From Desulfosarcina widdelii (lineage in GTDB: Bacteria > Desulfobacterota > Desulfobacteria > Desulfobacterales > Desulfosarcinaceae), in the NCBI RefSeq assembly GCF_009688965.1, contig NZ_AP021875.1, positions 2,728,001 through 2,792,000 on the forward strand: 64,000 bases of DNA, read 5' to 3'. The stretch's first letter is position 1. The number at the start of each line of letters is the position of its first letter. Positions 9,153 through 17,407 of the stretch are shown piece by piece. The notes beneath the pieces are model-generated. The model did no database searches. It worked only from the letters and a program-made list of their open reading frames with translations, and was not told the origin of the DNA. The position numbers and the translations under genes were made by a program.

Positions 9153-9723
9153 ATCGCCCGAGGAAACCCAGCGCATCATCCAGACCTTGCTGCGCGGATA
9201 CCAGTTCAGCGACTCGGACCTCATGCGGCCCGATTACGAGCGCTGGTATGCGACCCTGGATCGCCATTTCGACTGGTTCCAGGACCACCTGTCTTTGAGC
9301 GGCTTTTCCCTGGTGCGCGACAAGCAGGTGATCTTTCTGGAAAAGGAGAACAAAATCCTCAGCCAGGAGGAAAAACAGGCCGTGGTGGTACTTTATCTTT
9401 TGACCGACTTGTGGCTGGAAAAGGGCAAAACCTATGGCGACCTGTTTCAGGCCAGCGTGGCCTGGACGGAACTGGATTGGTTTCGGGATGGCTACGGCCG
9501 TGAGTACCTGTCCCAGGTGGGCATCGAGGATGGCAACGACGCGGCCCTGGAGCAGCTTTTCCGCCGCCTTGCCGGCAAGGGACTCCTGGAGGTCAATTTA
9601 GAAGCGCGTACTTTGACCCTGCGCCGGCCGGCCGAACGGCTGATCAACCTGGCCCGGCGCATTCACCAGCAGCTTGACCGGCAAGAGATAACCGAGGCAG
9701 AGGAAGGCGATGCCGATGAGTGA
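9142..9723 (+). CDS. jetB: Wadjet JetB / MksE-like subunit (DUF4194-like)
   Basis: This 193-aa MukE-like protein starts at an ATG with GGAGGAAAG just upstream, inside the end of jetA. It shows the pattern of the family: an N-terminal helical region, FSLVRDKQVIFLEKENK forming a beta-hairpin of a winged helix, then LYLLTDLWLEKGKTYGDLFQASV and a second winged helix (LFRRLAGKGLLEVNLEARTL). The partner binds kleisin and DNA near the SMC heads. Its stop overlaps the SMC gene start. Confidence 0.82.
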   Translation: MPVKSPEETQRIIQTLLRGYQFSDSDLMRPDYERWYATLDRHFDWFQDHLSLSGFSLVRDKQVIFLEKENKILSQEEKQAVVVLYLLTDLWLEKGKTYGDLFQASVAWTELDWFRDGYGREYLSQVGIEDGNDAALEQLFRRLAGKGLLEVNLEARTLTLRRPAERLINLARRIHQQLDRQEITEAEEGDADE

Positions 9724-12481
9724 GTACACCGCCAGCATCCGCAGAATCGGACTGATCAACAGCGGCATGTTCGATACCTTGGCCCTGAACTTCGATGTGC
9801 GCGCCGTGCACCTGGTGGGCGCCAACAACGTGGGCAAAACCAGCCTGATCGCCCTGATCCAGTTTCTTTTTTTTCCAAAAATGCGTGAAATGACCTTTGT
9901 CAAATCCGCTGCCGAATCTCTGGGCTTCTACTTTCGCCCAGAGGGCTCCTACCTGCTCTTCGAGGTGCGCACCCTCACCGGCAGTATTCGCACGGTGGGT
10001 ATTTTCGGCACCGGCGAAGCCGATTCGCGGGTCAATTTCGTTTTCAACGGCTCCTTCGACGTAAACACCTTTCTCACTGAAGAGCGGACACCACTACCTT
10101 TCAAGGACCTCCAGGCAAATCTGTTCGACCGGGACTTCGCCCGTTTCGACCGATTCGAACGCTATGAAGAAGCCCTCTTGGGCCTGCACACCCGCGGCGA
10201 GTACAACGTGCCGCTATTCGATCTGTCCAAAACCAATTTTCGACTGCTGCGCCGCCTCATGCAGGGGTTACTGCGCCTGGACCGTATCGACGCCACCGAT
10301 GTGCAACAATTTCTCATCCGCATCGTGGAGAAAGGCGCCGTGCGCACCCGTTTCAACCTGCTCCAGGATTTCGAGCAAAAGTACCGCCATATCAACAGCC
10401 TGCGTATCGAACTGCGCGAACTGGAAGCCCTCAAGCCGGTGGTGGCCCGCTACCATGACCTGCTGGCCAAAATCGAAGAGACTGCCGAAAAACGCGACCA
10501 GCATGCCGCCTATTTCTTTCACCTCTCCGCGGCGGTAAGTATGCTTCTCTCCGAGAAAAAGAAGCAGCTGGCCCGGGTTTACGACGACGAGGAAGCGCGC
10601 CTTGAAAAACTGGGAGGATCCGTCAAGCGCCTTTCCGAGCAGGCCAGCGATGCCCGAACGCGCCTTGGCGAGGTTCGCCGGCAAAAAGAGCGCTTCGAGG
10701 CGCTTACCAAAACCGCCCAATCCCATAGCGAAGCCCTGGTGCGCCAGGAACGCGACCGGCTTACCCACGCCAGGGTGGAACTGGCAACGGCCCTTGCCGC
10801 GACCCAGCCCCAGGACGCCGAAAGGCTGAAACGGCAGCTTGCAGCCCTGACCCGCGAGATCGACAACGTCACGCGTCAATTGACGCATAAAACCTTGCAA
10901 ACAGTCTGGGACCAGGCCGGATTCGACGAGAACCGGCGCGCCTTGCTGCGCTTTCTGGTGTCCGGCGACCTTGCCAGCCGGGAAGCCGAGGCGGTGTTGG
11001 CCGATGAGAAATCATTTCTTCAAGCCTCGTCCAAGGCTGCGGAATATCTGGATGACGAGGGGCGCTTTCGCGGCTTTGGCCTGGATCTGCCCAGGGAGGT
11101 GTGGTTCGTTCCCGAAACCGACCGGGAGCCCCTCGATGAACGACAAAAGCGCCTGGAGCGGGAAATGCAATCGGTTCGCACCGCCATCGAAATCGCGGAA
11201 AACACCAAGCGCAAACAAGCGGAACTGGCCGAAATGGACGCGGCCATTGCCGCCAAGGAGGCCATCCTGGCCGAATTGGCCGAACTGCGCCAGCTTACCG
11301 TAACCTGGAAGGATCTGGAATCCATAACCAGGGAGGAGAGCCGCCTGGACCGGGAGTTAGCCCGCCTTAGCCGTGTAATTCGTGAGCGCGAGGAGGAGAG
11401 CCGCTTGCTGCGCCGCCAGCAGCAGGTCACCTACACGGCCCTTAAAACGGCCGAGGAAAAATGGGAACAGGTACATCAGGTCCACGCGAGCCTTTCCCCC
11501 GACGACGGTGAGCCTCCCGAGGGGTTAATGGCACGCCGCCTGGAGACCTTGCAAGCCGAGTACACCCAGATGAGGCAATCGATTGCCACCCTGGAGAGCC
11601 AATTAAAGCAACTGGACAGTCAATTGGCCGAACCCAAGTCCGAGCTGGAGGCCCGTTACGAACGCTCTGCATCGGATGTCTCCTTCGAGCGCTGGCTGGA
11701 GAACAAGGCCGATCTGGCCGGCGCTATCCACGACCTCGAAGCCCAATTACAGCGTGAGTACGACGGTATTTTCACCGTGGTGCGGGCCAAGCTTTCCAAG
11801 ATCACCCAGGCCTTCGGATTCGTGGAATCCCAGGTGGCGGCGCTAAACAAGGCCATCCACAACGTACGCATTTCCAACATCACCCACATCGGCATCGCCC
11901 TTGAGAAAACCGCCCTGCTGGATGCCATCGATCAAAGCATCCCCGGCCAGTTGGATCTCTTCGCCGCCCCGGACACCTCCGCCAGCCTGGAAGACGCCCA
12001 CGCCCAGGTGGAGGAGTACTTCAACCAGATCCGCAACTACGGCACGGAAATCAATCTCAAGGACATGTTCCGTCTCAAATTCTCGGTTCAGTTCAGCCAC
12101 CAGCCCGATCCGGTGGAACGCTACGAGATTCACCGCTTCGAATCCAACGGCACCGAAACCGGGGTCAAAATCGTGATTTACCTGGGGCTGATCGGCCTGT
12201 TGCAGGAACGCAAGAATGTGACCGGTACGCGCATCCCCTTTTTCCTGGACGAGGTGGGCAGCATCGACGCCGACAACCTGAACCAGTTGATCGCCTACTG
12301 CACCGAGAACAACTTCCTGCCAATTTTCGCCAGCCCCGAGATCCGAAAGGATATCTCCCACAACTACCTGTTCCGGCGCGACGGCAACCGCAGCTATCTG
12401 GCCTCGGTTGTAAAGATCACGCCCAAACCCATGGAGATCGCGCAAGATGACGCCTCCGATTTGGCTGGCCACCCTGCTTGA
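9716..12481 (+). CDS. jetC: Wadjet JetC / MksB-like SMC ATPase
   Basis: The 921-aa SMC-like protein has a Walker A motif in VGANNVGKTSLIALIQF near residue 40, two long coiled-coil arms separated by a hinge-like segment around residue 400 (DLPREVWFVPETDREP), an SNGTETG signature-like loop near residue 810 and a Walker B in IPFFLDEVGSIDADN. This is the MukB/MksB arrangement and is shorter than MukB (about 1,480 aa). It is the motor for DNA loop extrusion. AGGAAGG is 8 bases before the chosen ATG; an in-frame ATG lies 6 bp upstream. Confidence 0.9.
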   Translation: MSEYTASIRRIGLINSGMFDTLALNFDVRAVHLVGANNVGKTSLIALIQFLFFPKMREMTFVKSAAESLGFYFRPEGSYLLFEVRTLTGSIRTVGIFGTGEADSRVNFVFNGSFDVNTFLTEERTPLPFKDLQANLFDRDFARFDRFERYEEALLGLHTRGEYNVPLFDLSKTNFRLLRRLMQGLLRLDRIDATDVQQFLIRIVEKGAVRTRFNLLQDFEQKYRHINSLRIELRELEALKPVVARYHDLLAKIEETAEKRDQHAAYFFHLSAAVSMLLSEKKKQLARVYDDEEARLEKLGGSVKRLSEQASDARTRLGEVRRQKERFEALTKTAQSHSEALVRQERDRLTHARVELATALAATQPQDAERLKRQLAALTREIDNVTRQLTHKTLQTVWDQAGFDENRRALLRFLVSGDLASREAEAVLADEKSFLQASSKAAEYLDDEGRFRGFGLDLPREVWFVPETDREPLDERQKRLEREMQSVRTAIEIAENTKRKQAELAEMDAAIAAKEAILAELAELRQLTVTWKDLESITREESRLDRELARLSRVIREREEESRLLRRQQQVTYTALKTAEEKWEQVHQVHASLSPDDGEPPEGLMARRLETLQAEYTQMRQSIATLESQLKQLDSQLAEPKSELEARYERSASDVSFERWLENKADLAGAIHDLEAQLQREYDGIFTVVRAKLSKITQAFGFVESQVAALNKAIHNVRISNITHIGIALEKTALLDAIDQSIPGQLDLFAAPDTSASLEDAHAQVEEYFNQIRNYGTEINLKDMFRLKFSVQFSHQPDPVERYEIHRFESNGTETGVKIVIYLGLIGLLQERKNVTGTRIPFFLDEVGSIDADNLNQLIAYCTENNFLPIFASPEIRKDISHNYLFRRDGNRSYLASVVKITPKPMEIAQDDASDLAGHPA

Positions 12482-13262
12482 AAAGGGAACGGTGGGCCAT
12501 TCCGCCGTCAACCGCAAAATACTTGACGAACTGCTCACCCTTGAACTGGTCGGCATCCAGAGCCATGGCACCCGACGCACGGTGGTTGCTATCGATCCTG
12601 TACCACTGGCCCGCTGGGCGGCGGCCCGATATCCGGATCACGGCCTGGACCCGGAGCGAATGGCCACCCGTCAGGGCAATATCGTGCGCGGCGGTCACAG
12701 CAAGGCCGGACGCTCGGGCCATTCTGTGCTTTCCTTATCTTTCAAATGGTTTGGCGCGCCGAATGACCCGTTATCGCAATTGACGCAAAAATTCGGCTTG
12801 GCCGCCGCAATGAGCGACCGGCTTATAAATCTCTCCCTGCCAGCCTGTTGGCACCTGCTCACCATCGAAAACTGGGAGCCCTTCTACCGCGCCGATTACT
12901 CGGGCCAGACGGAGCCTGTCATGGTGGCCTACCTCGGCGGCAACGCACCGGAAATCGTCATCGAGGCGTTGAAGACCTTAACGCCCTCGCCTTCACGGGT
13001 GCTGCATTTCGGGGATTACGATTGGGACGGGCTGTATATTTTTCAACGCCTGCAATCCGCTCTGCCGACAGCCAGACTCTATGTGCCGGAGGATATCGCC
13101 CTGCTGTTCAAACGCTTCGGCGACCGTCAACTGCTCGCCCGGCAAACCCCAAAGACCGCTTTTGATCGTCGCAGCCGGGACTGCCGGCCGATCATTCAAC
13201 TCATGGCGCAGCACAATGCCGGGTTGGAACAGGAAATTGTGGAATTGCCGGTTTCGGTTTGA
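12447..13262 (+). CDS. jetD: Wadjet JetD / MksG-like TOPRIM nuclease
   Basis: The 271-aa protein overlaps jetC by 35 nt. Residues 1-60 look like a winged helix (SAVNRKILDELLTLELVGI). The C-terminal half shows TOPRIM hallmarks: a catalytic Glu in LLTIENWEPF and HFGDYDWDGLYIFQRL, the DxDxxG metal site. It ends in EQEIVELP, also typical of JetD. JetD is the nuclease that cuts the looped plasmid. It is shorter than the roughly 380-400-aa DUF3322-DUF2220 JetD of type I systems, so the N-terminal arm domain may be reduced. Confidence 0.85.
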   Translation: MTPPIWLATLLEKGTVGHSAVNRKILDELLTLELVGIQSHGTRRTVVAIDPVPLARWAAARYPDHGLDPERMATRQGNIVRGGHSKAGRSGHSVLSLSFKWFGAPNDPLSQLTQKFGLAAAMSDRLINLSLPACWHLLTIENWEPFYRADYSGQTEPVMVAYLGGNAPEIVIEALKTLTPSPSRVLHFGDYDWDGLYIFQRLQSALPTARLYVPEDIALLFKRFGDRQLLARQTPKTAFDRRSRDCRPIIQLMAQHNAGLEQEIVELPVSV

Positions 13263-13282
13263 AAGGCAATTCGTATTCAAAT

Positions 13283-13374
13283 AAGGCGGAAAGATACCCT
13301 GCGCCCGGCGATATCGGCCTGCCCCCATTGTTTCCTGATTCTGCGGAAAGCTCGGCAATCGCCCGCTTTAGGTT
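13283..13374. repeat. Possible diverged copy of repeat family B
   Basis: The stretch keeps the order of right-half landmarks of the 44,064 and 47,014 repeats: AAGGCG...GATACCCT, CGATATCGGC, GCGGAAAGCTCGGCAATCGCC and TTTAGGTT, but with many differences and no recognisable left end. The remaining 120 bp up to the Mu-like element is AT-rich and holds nothing I can name. Confidence 0.4.
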
Positions 13375-13496
13375 GCTATTATTCGTCAAAAATTACGATT
13401 TAATTGCTATAAGCGATTTAATTCGCCGTATTTTACGACTTGAAAACTTATGATCGATAAGAAAAGAAGTATTCGTCAACTCACCGTATTAATTGG

Positions 13497-13501
13497 ACCT
13501 T
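13497..13501. repeat. Target-site duplication, right copy
   Basis: ACCTT lies directly outside the right terminal repeat of the Mu-like element; the same 5 bp flank the other end at 25,392-25,396. Five base pairs is the duplication length of Mu. Confidence 0.8.
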
Positions 13502-13525
13502 TGTAAGCGGGCACCTATTTTGTCA
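13502..13525. repeat. Right terminal inverted repeat of the Mu-like element
   Basis: TGTAAGCGGGCACCTATTTT plus GTCA matches the other end at 19 of 24 positions. A second, directly repeated site (CACCTGGTTTGTCATATTT) follows at 13,534-13,552, 22 bp further in, as expected for tandem transposase-binding sites. Confidence 0.8.
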
Positions 13526-13576
13526 TATTTGGTCACCTGGTTTGTCATATTTCTTGTGGTGCCAAAATCGTAATAA

Positions 13577-13924
13577 TTAGGAATTTTCCGGAATATTGGC
13601 AAATTTTGAGGGGGATTTAAAGCTTTTTTTGCCACTTGGATGGAGCTGCCCCTCTATTAGGTCAAGCCTTTTTCTGATGGCTTTCAGTTCGTTTAAGACC
13701 GCATATCGGGTTTTGGGAACGTATGTGTTTGCAAGCCTGGATATGGTACTTTTCGGGATGCCTGTTATCTCGTTTATGGTGGATAGTTTTACGCCATTAT
13801 CACGCATTCTCTTTAGTATTTTTGCCTGCTTTGTTTTAAACGGATAATCCCTTTTTAATATCTTTTTTTCTTCATCTGAAAGGGCTTTTAAAACGTCTTC
13901 AGCGGATTTTGAATAGCCATTCAT
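13577..13924 (-). CDS. Small helix-turn-helix protein
   Basis: This 115-aa, lysine-rich protein has a helix-turn-helix in the middle (NGVKLSTINEITGIPKSTISRLANTY), similar to the DNA-binding helices of resolvases and transposase-associated regulators. A C-terminal helix follows (LNELKAIRKRLDLIEGQL). It is the last gene of the element, pointing out toward the right end. It may be a regulator or end-binding factor; I do not recognise the family. Confidence 0.6.
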   Translation of the reverse strand: MNGYSKSAEDVLKALSDEEKKILKRDYPFKTKQAKILKRMRDNGVKLSTINEITGIPKSTISRLANTYVPKTRYAVLNELKAIRKRLDLIEGQLHPSGKKSFKSPSKFANIPENS

Positions 13925-13933
13925 AACTCTAAA

Positions 13934-14194
13934 CTATTGTGTAATTTTTCTAATAGAAATGACAGAGAGGTTATGTTTTCGAGCAAGTTCTTTATATCCA
14001 ACGCCGCTATCATGCTCTGAACGGATCAACCTGTCCCTGGCCGCCTTCTGAACCGTTTTTACCGAAGGGATATAGAGCTGTTCGCCGCCACGCTTATCTA
14101 CTATATCAAGCGCTAATTCAAGGCCTATATCTTCGGCCAATTCACGAAATTCAGGCGTCAGGTCCTCTATTTGCACATTGTATTTCTCGCCCAT
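13934..14194 (-). CDS. Mor-family transcription activator-like protein (copy 2)
   Basis: The 86-aa protein has the Mor/C layout: ELTPEFRELAEDIGLELALDIV, then GGEQLYIPSV, then a helix-turn-helix (SGVGYKELARKHNLSVISIRKI). In phage Mu, Mor activates the middle promoter. About 85-90 aa is shorter than Mu Mor (129 aa) but retains dimerisation and HTH parts. GGAGAT lies before the ATG. It is clearly paralogous to the gene at 14,389-14,646. Confidence 0.75.
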   Translation of the reverse strand: MGEKYNVQIEDLTPEFRELAEDIGLELALDIVDKRGGEQLYIPSVKTVQKAARDRLIRSEHDSGVGYKELARKHNLSVISIRKITQ

Positions 14195-14213
14195 ATGATA
14201 TCTCCAAAAAACT

Positions 14214-14405
14214 TTATTTTAAGCTTTTTCTATCTGTTTCAGATGCGTTAAATTGTCGAAACATACATTCAGAGCAGCTGAAATAATCCCAATCTTGGTA
14301 CGCCGCCTTGTTCAAGCAGTGAGAATAAAAAGGACAGCTAAAATTCCTGTAACCTGTTTGATTGACAGGCGTTTTTATTTCGTTTCGCTTAAGACCTTTG
14401 GACAA
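14214..14405 (-). CDS. Small Cys-rich (zinc-ribbon-like) protein
   Basis: The frame carries CPFYSHCLNKAAYQDW followed by FSCSECMFRQF, four cysteines in two pairs that could bind zinc. I chose the TTG at 14,405 because longer forms would run far into the upstream Mor-like gene in another frame; an ATG at 14,456 is the alternative. It sits between the two Mor-like genes. The function is unknown; a regulatory or DNA-binding role is a guess. Confidence 0.5.
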   Translation of the reverse strand: MSKGLKRNEIKTPVNQTGYRNFSCPFYSHCLNKAAYQDWDYFSCSECMFRQFNASETDRKSLK

Positions 14406-14646
14406 TTTTTCTAATCCACACAGTCGTTGCCCCAAATTTGCGGGCAAGCTCTCCATGGTTAGAACCGCTAAATTCTTGCCTGATTTTTTGATCCCTGTGC
14501 ATACGAAAAACCGTTTTTTTTGAAGGAATGTAAATGCTCTCTCCACCCCTCTCGTTTACTAATTTCAGGAGGTTTTTCAGGCCAATAATATCTGCAATCT
14601 CTCTGAGTCCCGGAGAAAGTTCATCCATCCTGATTTCACATTCCAT
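14389..14646 (-). CDS. Mor-family transcription activator-like protein (copy 1)
   Basis: The 85-aa protein matches the Mor consensus better than copy 2: MDELSPGLREIADIIGLKNL, GGESIYIPSKKTVFRMHRDQ, IRQEFSGSNHGELARKFGAT and a final HTH helix. GGAG stands 8 bases before the ATG. It is the first gene after the IS630-like transposase on the same strand and presumably drives a promoter within the element. Confidence 0.8.
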   Translation of the reverse strand: MECEIRMDELSPGLREIADIIGLKNLLKLVNERGGESIYIPSKKTVFRMHRDQKIRQEFSGSNHGELARKFGATTVWIRKIVQRS

Positions 14647-14661
14647 CAAAACCGCTCCAAT

Positions 14662-16302
14662 TCACTTTTTCCTGAATAGACCGCTTTCTATTTTTTCAAC
14701 CTCGTAATATTCGCGGTCCCAAATTTTGTTTCCGGCCCTTTTAGGGTTGAGTTTAAAATAGTTATTGCGGTCCCTGAAGTGTTGGCTAATAGCCGATTTC
14801 ATCTCGTACACACATCCATAGTCACTGTTATGAATAACGGCCCTTTTAAGGCCGCTAAAGACGGATTCGACGATATTTAAATACTGAGATCGAGGAGGCA
14901 ACGGATAGATGGTAATCGATGGGCCTGCGGTCATGCCATTCAGAAGCTGAACACAGGTTTGAACGCCGGATGAGTTGTGCCAGGACGCACAATCCCAAGT
15001 AAAATAGAGGCCAGAATGGTCATGATACCGATAATACAGGGTTTTAATCAAGCAGACGACAGCAGCGGTATCCTTGGTATCTGTGAAAGCCCATATTACT
15101 TGGTTCTCAACAGCATCCAAGGCCCCAATAAATGTTACTCGGCCTTTTGATTTTTGAAACTGAGGATATTTCTTCGTTTTCCCTTTGGCGGTATAGCTCT
15201 TTCCTCCATATTTTTTAACTCTCCATGGACCGGCTTCATCTATGAAGAAAAAGGCTTCATCTTCTTTCAGGCTTCTCAAAGCATCGAGTACCCGCTTCGT
15301 TTTTTCGATATACTTTGGATCATTGCTGGTAAGGACACGTTTAGCGCGCCTCCAGGTATAATTGGTTTTTTTCAGCGCTCTACGAATTGTACTGGCAGAT
15401 AGAACGAAATTATAATCATTTTTATAAGCATGCGAGATTGCCTGCAGCGTCCAGGCTGAACGGTTGATCCCATAGTCTTTAGGGGATCGATGCAAGATTT
15501 TAACGATATTATCCAGTCTTTTAGCACGTTCGGCATTGCCTTTAGTGTAGTCGTAGGTGGTTTCAACAAAGCCAATCCCTTCCTCATTAAACCGCCGAAT
15601 CCATCTCAGCACAGTGCCGGGAGATCTGTGAGCTTCAAGTGCGATTTCAATCAAAGAAGAATTCCGGTTCGCCAGAAGGAGAGCCCGGGCTCTGGCTCTA
15701 TGGTTTTTATGGCTTCCTTCTAAATAGCGATGTAGCAAGCCGATCTCTTTTTGGTTCAGCCGCCGACAGAGCGCTACCGGTCGGTATTTAAAAGGATTTC
15801 CCCTAAAATATTTCAAGATGTAATTTAGCGCTGTAATAGAGGTTTGTTTGGTGGTCGCATCGATTATAGAAGCGCTCTTTATGATAGTTACGAAATTGCT
15901 AAGGAATGATAACGGGTCCTTCGGATCTATTTCGATGCGCCTGCTGATTTTTCTGCCGGTTTTTTTTACAGGTCGCGTGTGCCACCCAAGGAGCGGAACC
16001 AGCGCTTTAATGCCGCCCTGCCTATATGCCATTAGACTACGATAATAGGTTGAAATGCTGATCCCTTGGCTACGGCAGAATTGTTGGAGAGCTGCCTTTT
16101 TGCGGAACTTCGCACCAAGGCGGACTGATTCCCTTTTGAGGAATTTTTCGGACTCCTTAATGAAGAAAAAGCGCATTTCGGCTCGAATACGTAATTTGTA
16201 AGGAAGGTGGGCAATCAACTTCAAATCGTTTTCGTAGCGCAAGCGTTCCGCCTTTATTAAAGGTAAAAACTCTTGCTGTTTCGATTCAGTTGATTTTTTC
16301 AT
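14662..16302 (-). CDS. IS630/Tc1-mariner-like DDE transposase with long N-terminal extension
   Basis: The C-terminal 340 residues are an IS630-type transposase: a helix-turn-helix pair (SLIEIALEAHRSPGTVLRWI, RFNEEGIGFV), then the DDE_3 core with FFIDEAGPW, FTWDCASWHNS and YLNIVESVFSGLK supplying D, D and E. About 200 extra residues precede it, including another HTH with GISISTYYRSLMAYRQGG followed by IKALVP, like the N-terminal repeats of Mu A or TnsB-type proteins. IS630 transposases are usually about 340 aa. The start at MKKSTESK is chosen over an upstream ATG in a GC-rich leader. I found no terminal repeats or TA duplication around it. Confidence 0.8.
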   Translation of the reverse strand: MKKSTESKQQEFLPLIKAERLRYENDLKLIAHLPYKLRIRAEMRFFFIKESEKFLKRESVRLGAKFRKKAALQQFCRSQGISISTYYRSLMAYRQGGIKALVPLLGWHTRPVKKTGRKISRRIEIDPKDPLSFLSNFVTIIKSASIIDATTKQTSITALNYILKYFRGNPFKYRPVALCRRLNQKEIGLLHRYLEGSHKNHRARARALLLANRNSSLIEIALEAHRSPGTVLRWIRRFNEEGIGFVETTYDYTKGNAERAKRLDNIVKILHRSPKDYGINRSAWTLQAISHAYKNDYNFVLSASTIRRALKKTNYTWRRAKRVLTSNDPKYIEKTKRVLDALRSLKEDEAFFFIDEAGPWRVKKYGGKSYTAKGKTKKYPQFQKSKGRVTFIGALDAVENQVIWAFTDTKDTAAVVCLIKTLYYRYHDHSGLYFTWDCASWHNSSGVQTCVQLLNGMTAGPSITIYPLPPRSQYLNIVESVFSGLKRAVIHNSDYGCVYEMKSAISQHFRDRNNYFKLNPKRAGNKIWDREYYEVEKIESGLFRKK

Positions 16303-16377
16303 GGAACCATTTGCCCAATATTGATTTTTAGCGCCGCCGGGAAGTTTAAAATGAGAGGACGCCACCGCCACCCTCAT

Positions 16378-16444
16378 CCGGCCAGGCCCGGCGGCGCCCA
16401 GGACAATACCTGTTCAAGAGGCCCTGGCCAAATCGTTTAATCGA
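16378..16444. other. GC-rich island between two AT-rich genes
   Basis: The leader of the transposase gene contains GCGCCGCCGGG (about 16,389-16,400) and its exact complement-inverse CCCGGCGGCGC inside the transposase leader (about 16,335-16,345), a perfect 11-bp stem with a loop of roughly 45 bp. The base composition differs sharply from both neighbours, suggesting a recombination joint or a regulatory hairpin. Confidence 0.45.
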
Positions 16445-17377
16445 TTATGGGTTCAGTGCTGATTCCACAAAATTAAGGATATTGGCCCGAATAGTCCCGA
16501 TTGGGAAAATGCGTGTTTGAACCGGTATCGTGCCGCCGGTATACTCGAAGACATCGACCGCCTTCGCGCCGGCCTCTACGATCAGATTATTGCAGATCGC
16601 AGTTATGGATGCATAGTATTGATTGTCGGTCGCTATCATTTCATCCAGCGCTTTTGCCATCGTTTTTTTGCCGTTGGCGGAATAGGCGTCTACTGCAGTT
16701 GTAAGGGTATCGGCAAAAGTTTTGCGCAATTCTTCGAGTTGGATTTCTTTGGCCTTTATAGCGGCATTCGTTCTTTCGATAAGCTCGGAGATCGACCTTT
16801 CTTTCCGTTCAACCCTTTCCCTTTCATGGACAATTTCTGTGTGAGCGTTGATATCGACATTGATAAGGTCTTTTTCGTTCATCCATTTCTCTTTAGGTTT
16901 GCATTTACTGAGTTCCGTATCAAGCTCTGTCCGTTTCATTTTAAGCTGATCAAGCTCTTTCAGGCTGGATTGGATATGTTTAAGGAATGGCTCGACAGCG
17001 CTTTTCACAAAAGGCTCTGCGCCATCTACGGTGAAGTCTTCAACCGAGATCGGAAATTCAAGCTCAGCCAACTGCAGTTTCAAGTCCGAAAGCTCTTTTT
17101 TCAGATTGTTGTTTTTCTTTGTCTCAACGATAGCATCTTTTTGTTTCGCTTCATAATCGTTTACGAGTTGAGCGTACTCGCGTTTTTCGTTTTCAGAAAG
17201 CCGGAATTCATCTCCTCTATGCCGCTGCAAATAATTTTCCTTACGTGTCCTGGCAGCAGTAGCCTGAAGCCTTTTTTGGTTATGGGCGTTTGTAATTTGG
17301 CAAGCCAACAACTGAATTTTTTCCTCAAGTTTGCTTTTTTTCTGCATCCAATCTGTAACCGATTGTGTTTTACTCAT
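16445..17377 (-). CDS. Coiled-coil protein of the Mu-like element
   Basis: The 310-aa protein is AT-rich in codon use and largely helical with heptad-like stretches at residues 8-110 and 135-230 (LKKELSDLKLQLAELEFPI, RSISELIERTNAAIKAKEIQ). A small C-terminal globular part ends in GTIPVQTRIFPIGTIRANIL. AAAGGAAAG precedes the ATG. It follows the tape-measure gene where Mu has tail and baseplate genes but resembles none of them. I do not recognise a family. Confidence 0.65.
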   Translation of the reverse strand: MSKTQSVTDWMQKKSKLEEKIQLLACQITNAHNQKRLQATAARTRKENYLQRHRGDEFRLSENEKREYAQLVNDYEAKQKDAIVETKKNNNLKKELSDLKLQLAELEFPISVEDFTVDGAEPFVKSAVEPFLKHIQSSLKELDQLKMKRTELDTELSKCKPKEKWMNEKDLINVDINAHTEIVHERERVERKERSISELIERTNAAIKAKEIQLEELRKTFADTLTTAVDAYSANGKKTMAKALDEMIATDNQYYASITAICNNLIVEAGAKAVDVFEYTGGTIPVQTRIFPIGTIRANILNFVESALNP

Positions 17378-17407
17378 CTTCTTTCCTTTCAATGCTTTCT
17401 TGATGGT

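Noticed and set aside
13502..13552. Direct repeats considered as a CRISPR-like array
   Set aside because: Only two units 22 bp apart with a counterpart at the other end of the element; they are transposase-type end sites.
14662..16302. IS630-like gene considered as an independent IS inserted in the element
   Set aside because: I could not find terminal inverted repeats or a TA duplication on both sides; left open as a finding rather than called an IS.
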